Notes: generated from the sequence alone by a model not told the origin. A stretch of 36,134 nucleotides of DNA from an uncultured Pelagibacteraceae bacterium (GCA_902630925.1 CACOWO010000007.1:1-36134); one strand, 5' to 3'; positions 1 through 11,660 are shown, counted from the first letter of the stretch. Program-made: numbers and translations.

Positions 1-646
1 AACTAAAGAAAGCTAACCATAACAAGTTTTGATACTCTTTAGGTATTTTAATTTCATATATTTGAGTAACATCAGTTGTTCCAGTTATCCAATAGATCGC
101 AATAATAGCAACAAGCATCAAAACTGATCCTAAGAGAGTAAATAGAAAAAATTTAAAAGCTGAGTAGACTCTTTTTGGTCCACCCCAAACTCCTATGATT
201 AAAAACATTGGAATTAATCCAGCCTCAAAGAATAAATAAAATACCACTAAATCTAATGAGCAAAAAACACCGATCATGAAAGTTTCTAATATTAAAATCG
301 CTATTAAAAACTCTTTAACTCTGTCTTTTACACTCGTTATGCATGAGATTATACAAATAGGTGTTATTAATGTTGTTAATACAATAAAAAGAATTGAAAT
401 TCCGTCTACCCCTAATTTGAATTTAATGAAATCGTTTATCCAAGATTGCTCCTCTAAGAATTGAAAATCTGCTGATGAATAATCCATTGAATACCAAATA
501 AATAAAGACAATATGAAAGTTGCCAAACTACTAAATAAAGAAATATAAATTGCACTGTTGTTATTTTTTTGTGATCTAGATAGGAAAATGAATAAAGAAC
601 TTATTAATGGTAAAAAAATAAGAGTAGATAAAATAGGAAAGTCCAT
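1..646 (-). CDS. nuoM: NADH-quinone oxidoreductase subunit M (NuoM), partial
   Basis: N-terminal 215 codons of the antiporter-like membrane subunit of complex I, which takes part in proton translocation across the inner membrane. Read on the minus strand from the ATG at 644-646, the protein starts MDFPILSTLIFLPLISS and is strongly hydrophobic. It carries the NuoM-typical pieces KLGVDGISILF near residue 80 and FEAGLIPMFLIIGVWGG near residue 145, which holds the conserved membrane glutamate of this family (E. coli Glu144 region). The reading frame is open to the window edge, so the C-terminal half to two thirds is missing because of the window and not because of a break in the gene. It starts 3 bases after the nuoL stop codon, the expected nuoL-nuoM order in the operon. 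Confidence 0.95.
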   Translation of the reverse strand, partial: MDFPILSTLIFLPLISSLFIFLSRSQKNNNSAIYISLFSSLATFILSLFIWYSMDYSSADFQFLEEQSWINDFIKFKLGVDGISILFIVLTTLITPICIISCITSVKDRVKEFLIAILILETFMIGVFCSLDLVVFYLFFEAGLIPMFLIIGVWGGPKRVYSAFKFFLFTLLGSVLMLVAIIAIYWITGTTDVTQIYEIKIPKEYQNLLWLAFFS

Positions 647-649
647 TTT

Positions 650-2557
650 TTAGTTTAAAATCAAATAAGTAAGTAGAATTGATAAACCTATTAACATTAC
701 AAAAGCATAATCATATATAAAACCTGTTTGAAAAATACCTGCTTTATCAGAAATCTTTTTTATTAATTTTGAGATACCGTCTGGTCCAAATCTATCTATG
801 AAACCTAAATCACCTTTTTTCCAAAAGAAAGAGCCAATACTCTTAGCAGGACTCACAAATAATAATTCATATAATTCATCTATATACCATTTATTTAGTA
901 AAAAATTATAAAGAGGTGAGTTGGTATTTTTAAATTCCTCTAAAATTTTCGTATTTGAGATAAAATAGTAATATGAAATCGGTATAGATATCACTACTAA
1001 CAATGGTGTTAAAATTAAAAACCATAAAGGTATCGGATCATGTTTTATTTCGTTTAAAAAAAATACTGATGATTGCCAAAAGTCATTGCTATGATGACCA
1101 ATGAATGTTTCTTTGAAAAAATAACCAGCAAAAATTGCGCCAACAGCTAAAAATAATAAAGGAACTAGCATTACAAAAGGAGACTCATGGGTTTCATTGA
1201 TTGGTACTTTAGAGTTATTGTATGGACCATGAAATGTTTTAAAAAATAATCTCCAAGAATAAATTGAAGTTAAAAAAGCAGTAAAAATTCCAATAGTTGC
1301 TGCATAGTTTCCTAAGGAGGAATTTCTTAAATAAGCAAATTCAATAATTGCATCTTTAGAGTAAAAACCAGATAAAAAAGGAAATCCAGTTAAAGCTAAA
1401 GTGCCTATCAACATAAAAACGTAGGTGTAAGGAAGTTTTTTTCTCACACCACCCATATTCCTTATATCTTGTTCATCTTTAAACGCATGAATAACAGATC
1501 CAGAACCTAGAAATAATAAAGCTTTAAAAAAAGCATGTGTGAATAAATGGAACATTGCTACATGATACGCTCCTACTCCTGCAGCAAAAAACATGTAACC
1601 TAATTGGCTGCAAGTTGAATAAGCAACTATTTTTTTGATATCATTTTGAACAAGGGCAACTGATGCTGCAAAAATTGCAGTGATCATTCCAACTATTGTA
1701 ACTAGGTTCAAGGCAGTTTGAGAATATTCAAACAAAGGAGAACATCTTACAACTAAGAACACTCCAGCTGTTACCATTGTAGCTGCGTGGATAAGTGCTG
1801 AAACTGGTGTGGGCCCTTCCATGGCATCTGGTAACCAAGTATGTAATAAAAATTGAGCTGACTTACCCATCGCTCCAATAAATAGAAATAAACAAATCAA
1901 TGTGATTAAAGTTGTCTCAAAACCAAAGAATACCAATTTTTTTTCAATAAACTGTGGAGCTAAGTCAAAAACTTCTTGAAAATTTATTGTACCAAAATAA
2001 AAAAATATTAGAAAAATTCCAATCGCTAAACCAAAATCACCTACCCTGTTTACGATAAAAGCTTTTATTGCTGCGTTATTTGCACTTTCTTTTTTATACC
2101 AAAAACCAATTAAAAGATAAGAACATAGCCCAACTCCCTCCCAGCCAAAAAATAATTGTAGAAAATTATCTGATACAACAAGAACTAACATTGAAAAGGT
2201 AAATAATGATAAGTAAGACATAAATCTTGGTTTGTGTGGATCATGGCTCATGTAGCCAATGGAATAAATATGCACCAATGCTGAGACAAAAGTGACAACC
2301 ACAAGCATCACTGAACTTAAAGGATCGATATTTATTGACCAATTTGCAATAAAATTTCCTGAACTTATCCATTCGAATATTTTAAAGTTTCCGTAAGTAT
2401 TGTTTTGAATTCCATTCCAAAACAAAATTATTGAAAATATAGCAGATATACTAACAAATAAACTTGTGGTAATTTCAGAAAAATATTTAATTAACGATTT
2501 ACCTAAAAAGCCCAGTATAGATCCAACTAAAGGTAAAAAAATTATAACGTACTCCAT
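650..2557 (-). CDS. nuoL: NADH-quinone oxidoreductase subunit L (NuoL)
   Basis: Largest membrane subunit of complex I (635 residues, near the usual 610-690), a proton-channel subunit related to Mrp antiporters. About 15 hydrophobic segments are visible. Diagnostic motifs are GWEGVG at 138-143 with the conserved glutamate E140, GKSAQ at 231-235, and the HTWLPDAMEGPTPVSALIHA stretch at 239-258. The C-terminal part (about residues 530-635) fits the amphipathic lateral helix and final membrane segment known in NuoL. The gene abuts nuoK exactly (nuoK ends at 2558) and is followed by nuoM after 3 bases, so translation is probably coupled. Confidence 0.97.
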   Translation of the reverse strand: MEYVIIFLPLVGSILGFLGKSLIKYFSEITTSLFVSISAIFSIILFWNGIQNNTYGNFKIFEWISSGNFIANWSINIDPLSSVMLVVVTFVSALVHIYSIGYMSHDPHKPRFMSYLSLFTFSMLVLVVSDNFLQLFFGWEGVGLCSYLLIGFWYKKESANNAAIKAFIVNRVGDFGLAIGIFLIFFYFGTINFQEVFDLAPQFIEKKLVFFGFETTLITLICLFLFIGAMGKSAQFLLHTWLPDAMEGPTPVSALIHAATMVTAGVFLVVRCSPLFEYSQTALNLVTIVGMITAIFAASVALVQNDIKKIVAYSTCSQLGYMFFAAGVGAYHVAMFHLFTHAFFKALLFLGSGSVIHAFKDEQDIRNMGGVRKKLPYTYVFMLIGTLALTGFPFLSGFYSKDAIIEFAYLRNSSLGNYAATIGIFTAFLTSIYSWRLFFKTFHGPYNNSKVPINETHESPFVMLVPLLFLAVGAIFAGYFFKETFIGHHSNDFWQSSVFFLNEIKHDPIPLWFLILTPLLVVISIPISYYYFISNTKILEEFKNTNSPLYNFLLNKWYIDELYELLFVSPAKSIGSFFWKKGDLGFIDRFGPDGISKLIKKISDKAGIFQTGFIYDYAFVMLIGLSILLTYLILN

Positions 2558-2872
2558 TTATCCTTTCATTCCATGGATATCTTCAACTCTTATAGAGCCT
2601 CTATTTCTATAATAAATAACAATTATTGCTAATCCAATTGCTGCCTCTGCTGCAGCTACTGTCAAAATTAACATTGTGAATATTTGCCCAACTATATCTC
2701 CAGAAAAAATTGAGAATGATATTAAATTTATGTTTACTGATAACAAAATTAATTCAATAGACATTAATATTACTATTACGTTCTTTCTATTTAAAAAAAT
2801 ACCAATTACTCCTAAAAAGAAAATTATTGCACCTAGTGATAAATAATGACCTAATCCAATTTCAATCATCAA
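2558..2872 (-). CDS. nuoK: NADH-quinone oxidoreductase subunit K (NuoK)
   Basis: Small membrane subunit of complex I, 104 residues with three hydrophobic segments, the normal size. The two buried glutamates characteristic of NuoK are present in [11 protein letters not shown] (E40) and VAAAEAAIG (E76); in the family they lie on the proton path. Two consecutive ATG codons (MM) are possible starts and differ by one residue. The gene overlaps the end of nuoJ by 11 bases and is immediately followed by nuoL. Confidence 0.96.
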   Translation of the reverse strand: MMIEIGLGHYLSLGAIIFFLGVIGIFLNRKNVIVILMSIELILLSVNINLISFSIFSGDIVGQIFTMLILTVAAAEAAIGLAIIVIYYRNRGSIRVEDIHGMKG

Positions 2873-3488
2873 TTTTTACCCCTTTATTGCTCTCTACATT
2901 TCTAAGCTCAATTGATGATGATGGATTTCTAGAAATTTGATTTAAATAGCTTTGTTTTTTTACTCCTTTTCTTTGCCTAAATGTCAAAAGAATAGCCCCT
3001 ATCATTGATAATAAAAGTATGACTCCAGCTAATTGAAAAAATAAAATGTAATCAGTATACATAACTAAACCTAACTGATGAGTATTTGAGATATCTGAAA
3101 AATTTAAGCTACTGCTTGACATTAGATTGCTTTTATATTTCCAACCACCGACAACTACTAACAGCTCTAAAAGTATTAAAACACTTACTATTAATCCAAT
3201 TGGAATATGAGTTGATTTTTTTCCAATAAACCAAGATTGTTTCTGTTCAGCTACGTTAAGCATCATTACTACAAATAAAAATAAAACTGCTACAGCTCCA
3301 ACATAGACAATCAAAATAATCATGCCTAAAAATTCAGCACCAACCATTATAAATAGACATCCTACTGATATAAAATCTAGGATCAAAAAAAATACTGAAT
3401 TAATAGTACTTCTTGAAGTGATTACCATTAGAGATGAAAAAATAGCTATAACGGAAAAAAAATAAAAAAATACGGAATGAGCTAACAT
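2862..3488 (-). CDS. nuoJ: NADH-quinone oxidoreductase subunit J (NuoJ)
   Basis: Membrane subunit of complex I, 208 residues with five hydrophobic segments. The conserved third-helix region reads [21 protein letters not shown] (about residues 53-73), containing the pi-bulge-type GAVAVLFLF sequence typical of NuoJ. After the last membrane segment there is a polar, positively charged tail of about 40 residues that is not strongly conserved in the family. The start is the ATG directly after the nuoI stop codon, and its end overlaps nuoK by 11 bases. Confidence 0.95.
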   Translation of the reverse strand: MLAHSVFFYFFSVIAIFSSLMVITSRSTINSVFFLILDFISVGCLFIMVGAEFLGMIILIVYVGAVAVLFLFVVMMLNVAEQKQSWFIGKKSTHIPIGLIVSVLILLELLVVVGGWKYKSNLMSSSSLNFSDISNTHQLGLVMYTDYILFFQLAGVILLLSMIGAILLTFRQRKGVKKQSYLNQISRNPSSSIELRNVESNKGVKIDD

Positions 3489-3974
3489 TTATCTATATGG
3501 TTTATCTAGCTTAATATTCTTAGCCAAGACTGACTCCCATCTATCGCCGTTGTCTAATAGTTTCTCTTTATTGTAGTAAAGCTCTTCTCTTGTTTCAGTT
3601 GCAAATTCAAAATTTGGTCCTTGAACTATCGCCTCTACAGGACACGACTCTTGACATAAACCGCAATAAATACATTTCAACATATCGATATCGTATCTTG
3701 TTGTTTTTCTGCTGCCATCTGCTCTTTCAGCTGACTCGATTGTGATAGCTTGGGCAGGACAAACTGCTTCACAAAGTTTACAGGCTATACATCTTTCCTC
3801 ACCATTTGAATATCTCCTTAAAGCATGCTCTCCTCTCATACGAGGGCTTATTGGTCCTTTTTCAAAAGGATAATTTAAGGTTTTAGATTTTTTAAACATT
3901 TCTTTTATGGCCATCAACAAACCCTTTATAAACTCAACTAAAAAAATAGTTTTAAATATTCTGCTAAAAGTCAT
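3489..3974 (-). CDS. nuoI: NADH-quinone oxidoreductase subunit I (NuoI), 8Fe ferredoxin subunit
   Basis: Peripheral subunit of complex I that carries clusters N6a and N6b in the electron path to quinone. The 161-residue protein has two CxxCxxCxxxC motifs: C62, C65, C68, C72 and C101, C104, C107, C111, each followed by proline, as in [4Fe-4S] ferredoxin domains. The N-terminal amphipathic helix (residues 1-30) that docks on the membrane arm and the RGEHALRRY stretch near 48-55 are family-typical. It shares one base with the end of nuoH and abuts nuoJ. Confidence 0.97.
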   Translation of the reverse strand: MTFSRIFKTIFLVEFIKGLLMAIKEMFKKSKTLNYPFEKGPISPRMRGEHALRRYSNGEERCIACKLCEAVCPAQAITIESAERADGSRKTTRYDIDMLKCIYCGLCQESCPVEAIVQGPNFEFATETREELYYNKEKLLDNGDRWESVLAKNIKLDKPYR

Positions 3975-4981
3975 TAAAAATTCCCTTTTGGTAATTTATC
4001 AAAATAAAATAAAAAACTTGAAGTTAATACTAAATATACTAATGAAAATGGAAGAAATATTTTCCATCCTAGTCTCATCAGTTGATCATATCTGTATCTT
4101 GGTACTATTGCTTTTATTAAAGCAAATAAAAAAAATAAGAATAATATTTTTAAAATCATCCAGACTGGGGCTGGTATTATATTAATTGGATAAATATCAA
4201 TTATCGGCAACCAACCGCCTAAGAAAAGAATAGACCCCATTGCACACATTAAAAGAATGTTTGCATATTCGCCAAGCCAAAACATAGCATACATCATTCC
4301 AGAATATTCAGTTTGATATCCAGCTACTAACTCGGCTTCGGCTTCGGGTAAATCAAAAGGGGGTCTATTAGTCTCTGCTAATGCAGATATAAAAAAAATC
4401 ACGAACATTGGAAAAAGGGGAATTACGAACCATAGTTCTTGTTGCGCCAAGACAATATCTTTCAAGTTTAGCGATCCAACACACAACAAAACGTTAATAA
4501 TTATTATTCCGATAGAAACTTCATAAGAAACCATTTGAGCTGCAGACCTTATTGCACCTAAAAATGGATATTTGGAATTTGACGCCCATCCACCCATTAT
4601 AATGCCATAAACACCCAAAGAAGAAACAGCAAATAAGTATAATACACCTACATTAATATCAGACAATACTAATTCTTCGCTCATTGGAATAACTGCCCAA
4701 GCAACTAAAGCTAAAGTCATAGTTACAATGGGGGCAAGAATAAAAACCACTTTATTGGCACTAGCTGGAATAATTATTTCTTTAAAAATATATTTTAATG
4801 CATCAGCTAATGTTTGTAGCAAACCAAACGGACCAACAACATTTGGTCCTTTCCTTTTTTGCACTAAACCCCATACCCTTCTATCCAACCAAACAATCAT
4901 GGCCACCGAAACTAGTATTGGCACTAATAAAAATAAAATTTTATAAACTTCATTACCTAAAGTTTGTACGTATTCCATCAT
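3974..4981 (-). CDS. nuoH: NADH-quinone oxidoreductase subunit H (NuoH)
   Basis: Membrane subunit of complex I next to the quinone-binding site, 335 residues with eight or more hydrophobic segments. Clear signatures are [20 protein letters not shown] near the N-terminus and [20 protein letters not shown] in the middle; the latter is the acidic quinone-site loop. Two ATG codons lie in tandem (MM). The first overlaps the nuoG stop by one base, the second leaves a 2-base gap. The start of nuoI overlaps its end by one base. Confidence 0.97.
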   Translation of the reverse strand: MMEYVQTLGNEVYKILFLLVPILVSVAMIVWLDRRVWGLVQKRKGPNVVGPFGLLQTLADALKYIFKEIIIPASANKVVFILAPIVTMTLALVAWAVIPMSEELVLSDINVGVLYLFAVSSLGVYGIIMGGWASNSKYPFLGAIRSAAQMVSYEVSIGIIIINVLLCVGSLNLKDIVLAQQELWFVIPLFPMFVIFFISALAETNRPPFDLPEAEAELVAGYQTEYSGMMYAMFWLGEYANILLMCAMGSILFLGGWLPIIDIYPINIIPAPVWMILKILFLFFLFALIKAIVPRYRYDQLMRLGWKIFLPFSLVYLVLTSSFLFYFDKLPKGNF

Positions 4982-7035
4982 TAATTATTTGTCCCATCTT
5001 TTTTGATTTTTTGACGAATTTGACGACACTCGCTCATTGTTTTTGATGAACGTGAAATAGAGTTCGTGTAGTAGTAATCAAGTTCTCTTATAAAAATCTT
5101 CTCGCTATAAAAACTTGTTTCAATATTATTTGTTTTAATTAGTGATTTTTTTGGTAGTTCGTTTATCTCTGAAAAGTTTGGAACAGTTTCTAAAACTTCT
5201 TTTCTTAGCTCTTCAAATTTAGCTATTTTATCTTTTAAACCTAATTTTTTAATAATTCGATTGAAAATTTTCCAATCTTCTAAAGCCTCCCCGATAGGAT
5301 AGGATGCTTTTTTACCTTCTTGTATTCTACCTTCAAGATTTTCATACAAACCATTTTGCTCAGTATATGTTGCGCTAGGTAAAATTAAATCTGCAATTTC
5401 TGCACCTCTATCTCCATGACTTCCTTGATAAATAATAAATTCATCATTTTTTTGAATTTCTAAATTATCAGAACCTAGTAAATATAAAAGTTTGAATTTT
5501 CTATTTTTTAAATCATCAAAAAAAGATGAGAATCTTGTATTTTTACCTTGTAAAATTTTTAAATCTAAAAGACCTACTGTTGATGCATTTTGCACAAGTA
5601 TATTTAATCCATTCCAGTTTTCATTAATTAAATTATTCTTTATTAAAAATTTTTTAAATTCTTCAAATATATATCCTCCACTTTTAAGCTCTAAAGCTGA
5701 CTCTCCAATAATGATTATTGGTTTTTTTGCTGATAAAAGTTTTTGAGAAAAGTCATTTTCTTTATTTACAATTTTTTTAATATCTTCTGTACTGTCACCA
5801 ATTATTTCGTATTCATAAGTTAAATCACCTGGATTTCCTATTGAGAAAATTGGGATTTTTTTTTGTACAAATGTTTTTCTTATTCTAGCGTTCAAAATTG
5901 ACGCTTCATGTCTTGGGTTTGTTCCAACAAGTAAAATTAAATCTGAATCTTCGATTCCTGCTATTGAAGAATTAAAAATATAGTTCATTTTTTCATCTGG
6001 ATTTATGTAAAAATTTTTTTCTCTAAACTCTAAATTTTCACTTTTCAGTGACTTGAAGAATTTCTTGAAGCTCAGAGCATTTTCCATATTAATCATATCG
6101 CCAATATGGCCAGCTATTTCATTCGGTTGGACTGAATGTATTTTATCAACTATAAGATTAATAGCTTCATCCCAGGAAGATTTTTGTAATTTATTATTTT
6201 TTTTTATATAAGGAACATCTAGTCTTTGCTTTAATAAACCGTCACAAGAATATCTTGTTTTGTCAGATATCCATTCCTCATTAATTTGATTATTTAATCT
6301 TGGTAAAATTCTCTTAACCTCCCAATTGTAAGTATCAACTCTTATGTTTGAACCCACTGAGTCCATCACATCTACACTTTCCGTTTTTTTTAGCTCCCAT
6401 GGTCTTGCTTCAAAAGCATAAGGTTTAGATGTAAGTGCTCCTACAGGGCAAAGATCGATAACATTAGCAGATAACTCTGATTCCATGGATTTTTCTAAGT
6501 AAGTCGTGATTTCCATATTTTCACCTCTACCAATAGCTCCTATTTCTGGAACTCCGGCAACCTCTGTTGCAAATCTCACACATCTTGTACAATGAATGCA
6601 TCTTGTCATTTGGGTCTTAATCAATGGTCCCATATATTTTTCTTTTACATCTCTTTTATTTTCTACAAATCTTGATTTATCTACTCCATAATAAAGAGAT
6701 TGGTCCTGTAAATCGCACTCTCCACCTTGATCACAGACAGGACAATCAAGCGGATGATTAGCTAATAAAAATTCCATTACACCTTTTCTAGCTTTTTCGA
6801 CTAAAGTAGTATTTGTTTTTATATTCATTCCCTCCGTAGCTGGCATTGCGCATGATGCGATTGGTTTAGGTGACTTATCCATTTCAACCAAACACATTCT
6901 ACAATTTCCTGCTATTGAAAGTTTTTCGTGATAACAAAATCTTGGAATTTCTACGTCCGCTAACTCACATGCTTGAAGGACTGTCATTCCTTTTTCAAAC
7001 TCAATTTCTTTTCCATTTATTGTTATCTTAGGCAT
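4981..7035 (-). CDS. nuoG: NADH-quinone oxidoreductase subunit G (NuoG)
   Basis: Largest peripheral subunit of complex I (684 residues), carrying several Fe-S clusters. The N-terminal plant-type [2Fe-2S] domain has C34, C45, C48 and C62. The His-Cys cluster N5 ligands are H94, C98, C101 and C107. The N4 cluster has C146, C149, C152 and C196. The rest is a degenerate molybdopterin-oxidoreductase-like domain (about 220-600), with [21 protein letters not shown] sequence, that binds no cofactor in this family. The start ATG at 7035 overlaps nuoF by 8 bases; the end overlaps nuoH by one base. Confidence 0.97.
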   Translation of the reverse strand: MPKITINGKEIEFEKGMTVLQACELADVEIPRFCYHEKLSIAGNCRMCLVEMDKSPKPIASCAMPATEGMNIKTNTTLVEKARKGVMEFLLANHPLDCPVCDQGGECDLQDQSLYYGVDKSRFVENKRDVKEKYMGPLIKTQMTRCIHCTRCVRFATEVAGVPEIGAIGRGENMEITTYLEKSMESELSANVIDLCPVGALTSKPYAFEARPWELKKTESVDVMDSVGSNIRVDTYNWEVKRILPRLNNQINEEWISDKTRYSCDGLLKQRLDVPYIKKNNKLQKSSWDEAINLIVDKIHSVQPNEIAGHIGDMINMENALSFKKFFKSLKSENLEFREKNFYINPDEKMNYIFNSSIAGIEDSDLILLVGTNPRHEASILNARIRKTFVQKKIPIFSIGNPGDLTYEYEIIGDSTEDIKKIVNKENDFSQKLLSAKKPIIIIGESALELKSGGYIFEEFKKFLIKNNLINENWNGLNILVQNASTVGLLDLKILQGKNTRFSSFFDDLKNRKFKLLYLLGSDNLEIQKNDEFIIYQGSHGDRGAEIADLILPSATYTEQNGLYENLEGRIQEGKKASYPIGEALEDWKIFNRIIKKLGLKDKIAKFEELRKEVLETVPNFSEINELPKKSLIKTNNIETSFYSEKIFIRELDYYYTNSISRSSKTMSECRQIRQKIKKDGTNN

Positions 7036-8359
7036 TTTTATTCTCTAATAAATGTTGATCAATTAAATAAGGATTATTCAATTTTTTCTTAATCAAAGGT
7101 TCTTCTCTACAACGGCTTTCCACTTCTTTCCTAAAATGTCTTAACAAACCTTGAACCGGCCAAGCTGATCCCTCACCAAAAGCACAAATAGTATGACCTT
7201 CAATTTGTTTAGTTACGTCAGATAGTAAATCTATGTCACTGAAAGTTGCTTTTCTTTTGACTACTCTATCTAAAATTCTCCACATCCAACCTGATCCCTC
7301 TCTGCATGGGGTGCATTGACCACAGCTCTCGTGTTTATAGAACCTTGCAATTCTAGCCATGCACTCAACAATATCTTGATCTTTGTTAATAACCACTACT
7401 CCTGCAGTGCCTAATCCACTTTTATTTTCAATCAAAGAGTCGAAATCCATTGTCAACGTATCACAAACTTTTTTTGGTAATAAAGGCATAGATGAACCGC
7501 CTGGTATAACTGCTTGAAGATTATCCCAACCTCCAACAACTCCTCCAGCATGTTTTTCTATTAAATCTTTCAAAGGAATCCCCATTTCCTCCTCAACATT
7601 ACATGGAGCATTTACATTTCCGGAAATACAAAATATTTTAGTCCCAGTATTTTTTGGTCTACCAATTGAAGCAAACCACTTACCGCCTCTTCTTAAAATT
7701 GTAGGTACAACAGCAATAGTTTCTACATTATTAACTATTGTAGGACACCCGTACAAACCAACTAATGCTGGAAAAGGTGGTTTTAACCTTGGTTGACCTT
7801 TATTACCTTCAATACTTTCCAATAGAGCAGTTTCCTCACCACAAATATATGCTCCTGCACCATAATGAATATGAATGTCAAATTCCCATCCAGAGCCACA
7901 AGCATTTTTTCCTAAGAAATTTTTAGCATATGCTTGATCAATTGCTTCTTGTAATCTTTTACCTTCGTTAAGATACTCTCCTCTTATATATATATAACAA
8001 ACATGAGCATTAACTGTGTAACCTGCAATTAAACAACCTTCGATTAATTTTTGAGGCTCAAATCTTAAAATATCTCTATCCTTACATGTTCCAGGTTCTG
8101 ACTCATCTGCATTGATTACTAAATAGTGTGGTCTTGAACCAACCTTTTTTGGAGCAAATGACCATTTCAAACCAGTTGAGAAACCTGCACCGCCTCTCCC
8201 TCTTAATTCAGAAGTTTTTACTTCATTTATTATCCATTCACGACCTTTATTAATTAAATTTTTAGTATCTTTCCAATCATCACGCTTTAATGAATTTTCA
8301 ATATCCCAACCAAATTCATTATAAAGATTTTTAAAGATTCTATTTTCTTTTTTAAGCAT
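7028..8359 (-). CDS. nuoF: NADH-quinone oxidoreductase subunit F (NuoF), NADH- and FMN-binding
   Basis: Catalytic entry point of complex I: oxidises NADH via FMN and holds cluster N3. Counting from the upstream ATG at 8371, motifs are the NADH-site glycine loop [11 protein letters not shown] (57-67), the FMN-site [13 protein letters not shown] (171-183) and the N3 cluster cysteines C350, C353, C356 and C396. I chose the internal ATG at 8359 (protein begins [13 protein letters not shown]). It matches the usual alphaproteobacterial N-terminus and has GGGGA six bases upstream, whereas the ATG at 8371 adds four residues and has no clear ribosome site. With this start it overlaps nuoE by 8 bases and is 443 residues long. 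Confidence 0.95.
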   Translation of the reverse strand: MLKKENRIFKNLYNEFGWDIENSLKRDDWKDTKNLINKGREWIINEVKTSELRGRGGAGFSTGLKWSFAPKKVGSRPHYLVINADESEPGTCKDRDILRFEPQKLIEGCLIAGYTVNAHVCYIYIRGEYLNEGKRLQEAIDQAYAKNFLGKNACGSGWEFDIHIHYGAGAYICGEETALLESIEGNKGQPRLKPPFPALVGLYGCPTIVNNVETIAVVPTILRRGGKWFASIGRPKNTGTKIFCISGNVNAPCNVEEEMGIPLKDLIEKHAGGVVGGWDNLQAVIPGGSSMPLLPKKVCDTLTMDFDSLIENKSGLGTAGVVVINKDQDIVECMARIARFYKHESCGQCTPCREGSGWMWRILDRVVKRKATFSDIDLLSDVTKQIEGHTICAFGEGSAWPVQGLLRHFRKEVESRCREEPLIKKKLNNPYLIDQHLLENKNA

Positions 8360-8957
8360 GTTTTTCCCCATTGCTAATTAAAATTTTTTCTGGAGAAGTG
8401 TTTTTTCTCCCTCGATATGAGCCAGGCTTTAATGGTTTATTGTTTATTAAAGAAGTAAGTATTTCTTTTGTACTTTTTTCATCTAAGTCTTCATAATAAT
8501 CATCGTTTATTTGAACCATCGGAGCGCTGACACACGCTCCGAGACACTCCACTTCCATCCAAGAGCAATTACCTTTTTTTGAAATTTCGTTTTCATTTGG
8601 AGAAATATTTTCTTTGCATAATTTTACTATTTTATCAGCCCCTCTTAGTAAACAAGGCGTTGTTGTACATACCTGTATAAAATGTTTACCTACAGGTGCA
8701 AGGTTATACATTGTATAAAAAGTGGCAACTTCATAGACTGATATGTAAGGCATAGCTAGATAATTTGCTATGTACTTCATTGCTGCCAAAGGTATCCAAT
8801 TATCATTTTGTCTTTGAGCTAAGTAAAGTAAAGGCATCACTGCACTTTTCTTATTCGTTTCAGGATATCTTTTTAAAATTTCTTCAACCTTTTTTAAATT
8901 TTCATTTGAAAACTTGAATTCTTTTGGTTGGTTATCATGTACTTTTTTTACACTCAT
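8352..8957 (-). CDS. nuoE: NADH-quinone oxidoreductase subunit E (NuoE), 2Fe-2S
   Basis: 24-kDa-type subunit of complex I with cluster N1a, a thioredoxin-like [2Fe-2S] domain. The four ligands are visible as C97 and C102 (VCTTTPC) and C138 and C142 (CLGAC). The helical N-terminal part contains the family stretch [12 protein letters not shown] near residue 75. Its length of 201 residues is usual for alphaproteobacteria. It overlaps nuoD by 4 bases (ATGA arrangement), indicating translational coupling. Confidence 0.96.
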   Translation of the reverse strand: MSVKKVHDNQPKEFKFSNENLKKVEEILKRYPETNKKSAVMPLLYLAQRQNDNWIPLAAMKYIANYLAMPYISVYEVATFYTMYNLAPVGKHFIQVCTTTPCLLRGADKIVKLCKENISPNENEISKKGNCSWMEVECLGACVSAPMVQINDDYYEDLDEKSTKEILTSLINNKPLKPGSYRGRKNTSPEKILISNGEKHA

Positions 8958-10129
8958 CTATCTACCTCTCCAAAAACTATGTCTAGTGAACCAAGCACAG
9001 CAGGAACATCAGCCAACATGTGGCCACGAATTAGGTAATCCATTGCTTGCAAGTGGGAAAATCCTGGAGCTCTTATTTTACATCTATAAGGTTTATTGCT
9101 GCCATCAGATATTAGATAAACACCAAACTCACCTTTAGGAGCTTCTACTGCCGTATAAACATCTCCCTTAGGAACTCTATAACCTTCAGTGAATAATTTG
9201 AAATGGTGAATTAGCGCCTCCATAGATTGTTTAATATCATCTCTATTAGGAGGAGAAATTTTGTTATCAATAGATATAACTGGACCTTTCGGCAATCTCT
9301 CAATACATTGAAGAATAATTTTAACACTCTCTCTCATTTCTTCTATTCTACAAAGATATCTATCATAACAGTCACCGTTTTTTCCAACTGGAATTTTAAA
9401 GTCTAAATCTTTATAAATTTCATAAGGTTGTGATCTTCTTAGATCCCATGGAACTCCGGAACCTCTCAACATTACGCCAGAAAAACTGTGATCAAGTGCA
9501 TCCTGCTTTGAAACAATACCTATTTCAACATTACGTTGTTTAAAAATACGATTATCAGTAAGTAAACCCTCCAGATCATCAATTATTTTCGGGAACGACT
9601 TACAAAATTTTTCAATATCTTCTACAAGTTTCATTGGTATGTCTTTGTGAACTCCTCCAGTTCTAAAATAATTTGCGTGTAATCTTGAACCAGATGCTCT
9701 TTCATAAAAAGTCATTAAAGTTTCTCTTTCTTCAAAGCCCCATAAAGAGGGGGTTAAAGCCCCAACATCTAAGGCTTGTGTAGTTACATTTAAAATATGA
9801 CTTAAAATTCTACCAATTTCACAAAATATTACCCTAATGTATTTAGCCCTTATAGGTACTTCAACATTCAACAATTTTTCGGCTGCCAAAGCAAAGGCGT
9901 GTTCTTGATTCATAGGTGCCACGTAATCCAATCTATCAAAATAAGGTAAGGCTTGAGTATAAGTTTTTTGCTCTATTAATTTTTCTGTTCCTCGATGAAG
10001 AAGGCCTATATGTGGATCAGCTTTCTCTACTATTTCTCCGTTTAATTCCAAAATTAATCTTAAAACTCCGTGTGCAGCAGGATGTTGTGGTCCGAAATTA
10101 AGACTTAATGATTTAGTTTTTTTTACCAT
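8954..10129 (-). CDS. nuoD: NADH-quinone oxidoreductase subunit D (NuoD)
   Basis: 49-kDa-type subunit of complex I that, with NuoB and NuoH, forms the quinone reduction site. It is 391 residues long, related to the large subunit of NiFe hydrogenases but without nickel-binding cysteines. Conserved sequence is plain: [15 protein letters not shown] at the N-terminus, [12 protein letters not shown] near residue 42 and the C-terminal [14 protein letters not shown]. The ATG at 10129 is inside the end of nuoC (17-base overlap). nuoC and nuoD are separate genes here, not fused as in E. coli. Confidence 0.97.
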   Translation of the reverse strand: MVKKTKSLSLNFGPQHPAAHGVLRLILELNGEIVEKADPHIGLLHRGTEKLIEQKTYTQALPYFDRLDYVAPMNQEHAFALAAEKLLNVEVPIRAKYIRVIFCEIGRILSHILNVTTQALDVGALTPSLWGFEERETLMTFYERASGSRLHANYFRTGGVHKDIPMKLVEDIEKFCKSFPKIIDDLEGLLTDNRIFKQRNVEIGIVSKQDALDHSFSGVMLRGSGVPWDLRRSQPYEIYKDLDFKIPVGKNGDCYDRYLCRIEEMRESVKIILQCIERLPKGPVISIDNKISPPNRDDIKQSMEALIHHFKLFTEGYRVPKGDVYTAVEAPKGEFGVYLISDGSNKPYRCKIRAPGFSHLQAMDYLIRGHMLADVPAVLGSLDIVFGEVDR

Positions 10130-10727
10130 CTTTTTCTGAGTTTTTTATTTCTTTAATATAATTTGTTCCCTCCCAAGGGCTTTCGAAATCGAAATTTCTA
10201 TAATTTTGCTCAAGTTTCACTGGCTCATAAATAACTTTTTTTTCTTTCTCACTGTACCTAACTTCATTAAAGCCAGTTAAAGGAAAATCTTTTCTCAAAG
10301 GATGTCCTTTAAATCCATAATCAGTCAAAATTCTTCTTAGATCAGGATGGTTTTTAAATTTGACTCCGTACATATCAAAAACTTCTCTCTCCATCCAATT
10401 AGCTGATGGAAAAATTTTCGTTAAAGAATTTATTGGTTGACTGATTTGAAATTTAATTAAAACTTTTATTCTTAAATTATGCTCATGAGACAAAAAGAGA
10501 TAAACTAATTCAAATCTTTTTTCATTTTCTGGATAATCTACCCCAGCAATATCAATAAGTTGTTTAAACCTACAGCCTTCATTTGATTTTAAAAATTGAA
10601 CTACATCAATTAAATCACGTTCATCAATTTCAATGAGCAATTCTGCATTTTCAATTAATGAATTTTTTATTTTGCTCGATAGTTCTGAATTAATTAATTT
10701 TTCAATTTTTTGAAGATTTAAAATCAT
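10113..10727 (-). CDS. nuoC: NADH-quinone oxidoreductase subunit C (NuoC)
   Basis: 30-kDa-type subunit of the peripheral arm of complex I (204 residues). The family signature is seen in [20 protein letters not shown] and the following [20 protein letters not shown] (about residues 128-170). It holds no cofactor. The gene starts one base after the nuoB stop codon and overlaps nuoD by 17 bases. Confidence 0.96.
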   Translation of the reverse strand: MILNLQKIEKLINSELSSKIKNSLIENAELLIEIDERDLIDVVQFLKSNEGCRFKQLIDIAGVDYPENEKRFELVYLFLSHEHNLRIKVLIKFQISQPINSLTKIFPSANWMEREVFDMYGVKFKNHPDLRRILTDYGFKGHPLRKDFPLTGFNEVRYSEKEKKVIYEPVKLEQNYRNFDFESPWEGTNYIKEIKNSEKDGKKN

Positions 10728-10728
10728 T

Positions 10729-11265
10729 TTATCTTTTTAAAGAACCTTCTCTTCTTATTTTTTTTTGAAGTTGTAAAATCCCATATAACAAAGCCTCTGC
10801 TGATGGTGGGCAGCCTGGAATGTAGATATCTACTGGAACGATTTTATCACATCCTCTAACAACTGAATAAGAGTAATGGTAATATCCTCCTCCATTAGCA
10901 CAGCTTCCCATTGATACAACGTATCTTGGTTCTGGCATTTGATCGTAAACTTTTCTAAGAGCTGGTGCCATTTTATTTGTTAAAGTTCCTGCTACAATCA
11001 TCACATCTGATTGCCTAGGTGAAGCTCTAGGTGCAGCACCAAATCTTTCAAGATCATATCTTGGCATAGAAGTTTGCATCATTTCTACTGCACAACATGC
11101 AAGTCCGAATGTCATCCAGTGCAAAGAGCCTGTCCTTGCCCAATTAATTAAATTATTACTTGAAGTAGTAATAAATCCTTTTTCTGCAAAGTCTTTTGCT
11201 AAATCTTTAAATTCTTCTGGAATTTGTTTTTGTTTATCAGAATTTAAATTAATTTTTATTCCCAT
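10729..11265 (-). CDS. nuoB: NADH-quinone oxidoreductase subunit B (NuoB)
   Basis: Subunit of complex I carrying cluster N2, the last Fe-S centre before quinone. The four ligands are C57 and C58 (tandem cysteines in ACCAVEMM), C122 ([10 protein letters not shown]) and C152 (PGCPPSAE). The open frame extends upstream to an ATG at 11286, but the ATG at 11265 is chosen. It gives the usual MGIKIN-type N-terminus, has AGGGAG a few bases upstream, and overlaps nuoA by only 10 bases. The predicted product is 178 residues. Confidence 0.96.
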   Translation of the reverse strand: MGIKINLNSDKQKQIPEEFKDLAKDFAEKGFITTSSNNLINWARTGSLHWMTFGLACCAVEMMQTSMPRYDLERFGAAPRASPRQSDVMIVAGTLTNKMAPALRKVYDQMPEPRYVVSMGSCANGGGYYHYSYSVVRGCDKIVPVDIYIPGCPPSAEALLYGILQLQKKIRREGSLKR

Positions 11266-11624
11266 TCTAATGCTCCCTTCTTCCACTCATATATAAATCC
11301 GATAGTCAAAACTCCTAAAAAAAACATCATTGACCAAAAACCTGTTGGACCTATTGCTCCTAAAGAAATAGCCCAAGGAAAAAGGAATGCAATTTCTAAA
11401 TCAAATATTATAAATAGTATTGCGACTAGATAAAATCTAACATCAAATTCCATCCTAGAATCGTCAAAAGCTTCAAAACCACATTCATAAGCTGAAAGTT
11501 TTTCTGGATCTGGATTAGATGGCGATGCTAAGAAATTTGCAACAATGAATCCAATGCTTAAAAATAAAGCTATAAATAAAAAAATAATTATAGATAAGTA
11601 ATCTGATAAAAAGTTATAAATCAT
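11256..11624 (-). CDS. nuoA: NADH-quinone oxidoreductase subunit A (NuoA)
   Basis: First gene of the complex I operon, a three-helix membrane subunit of 122 residues. The conserved loop with the ECGF motif ([15 protein letters not shown]) and the acidic second helix ([16 protein letters not shown]) are diagnostic. The ATG at 11622-11624 is preceded by an AT-rich leader with a GC-rich hairpin about 16 bases upstream, and no strong Shine-Dalgarno sequence is seen. It may be transcribed together with the upstream tRNA-Val and tRNA-Asp genes, which lie in the same orientation, or from its own promoter. The sequence does not settle this. Confidence 0.96.
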   Translation of the reverse strand: MIYNFLSDYLSIIIFLFIALFLSIGFIVANFLASPSNPDPEKLSAYECGFEAFDDSRMEFDVRFYLVAILFIIFDLEIAFLFPWAISLGAIGPTGFWSMMFFLGVLTIGFIYEWKKGALEWE

Positions 11625-11639
11625 TGTAATTAATACCTA

Positions 11640-11660
11640 CCCCAATACCGTAGCTTGGGG
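11640..11660. repeat. GC-rich inverted repeat upstream of nuoA
   Basis: CCCCAA (11640-11645) and TTGGGG (11655-11660) are perfect inverted repeats around a 9-base loop. This stands out in a region of very high A+T. It lies 16 bases before the nuoA start codon on the minus strand and overlaps the 5' end proposed for the candidate SRP RNA on the plus strand. There is no T-tract on either side, so it does not look like a simple terminator. It could be a leader hairpin of the nuo mRNA, an RNA-stabilising end, or part of the small RNA gene. Confidence 0.55.
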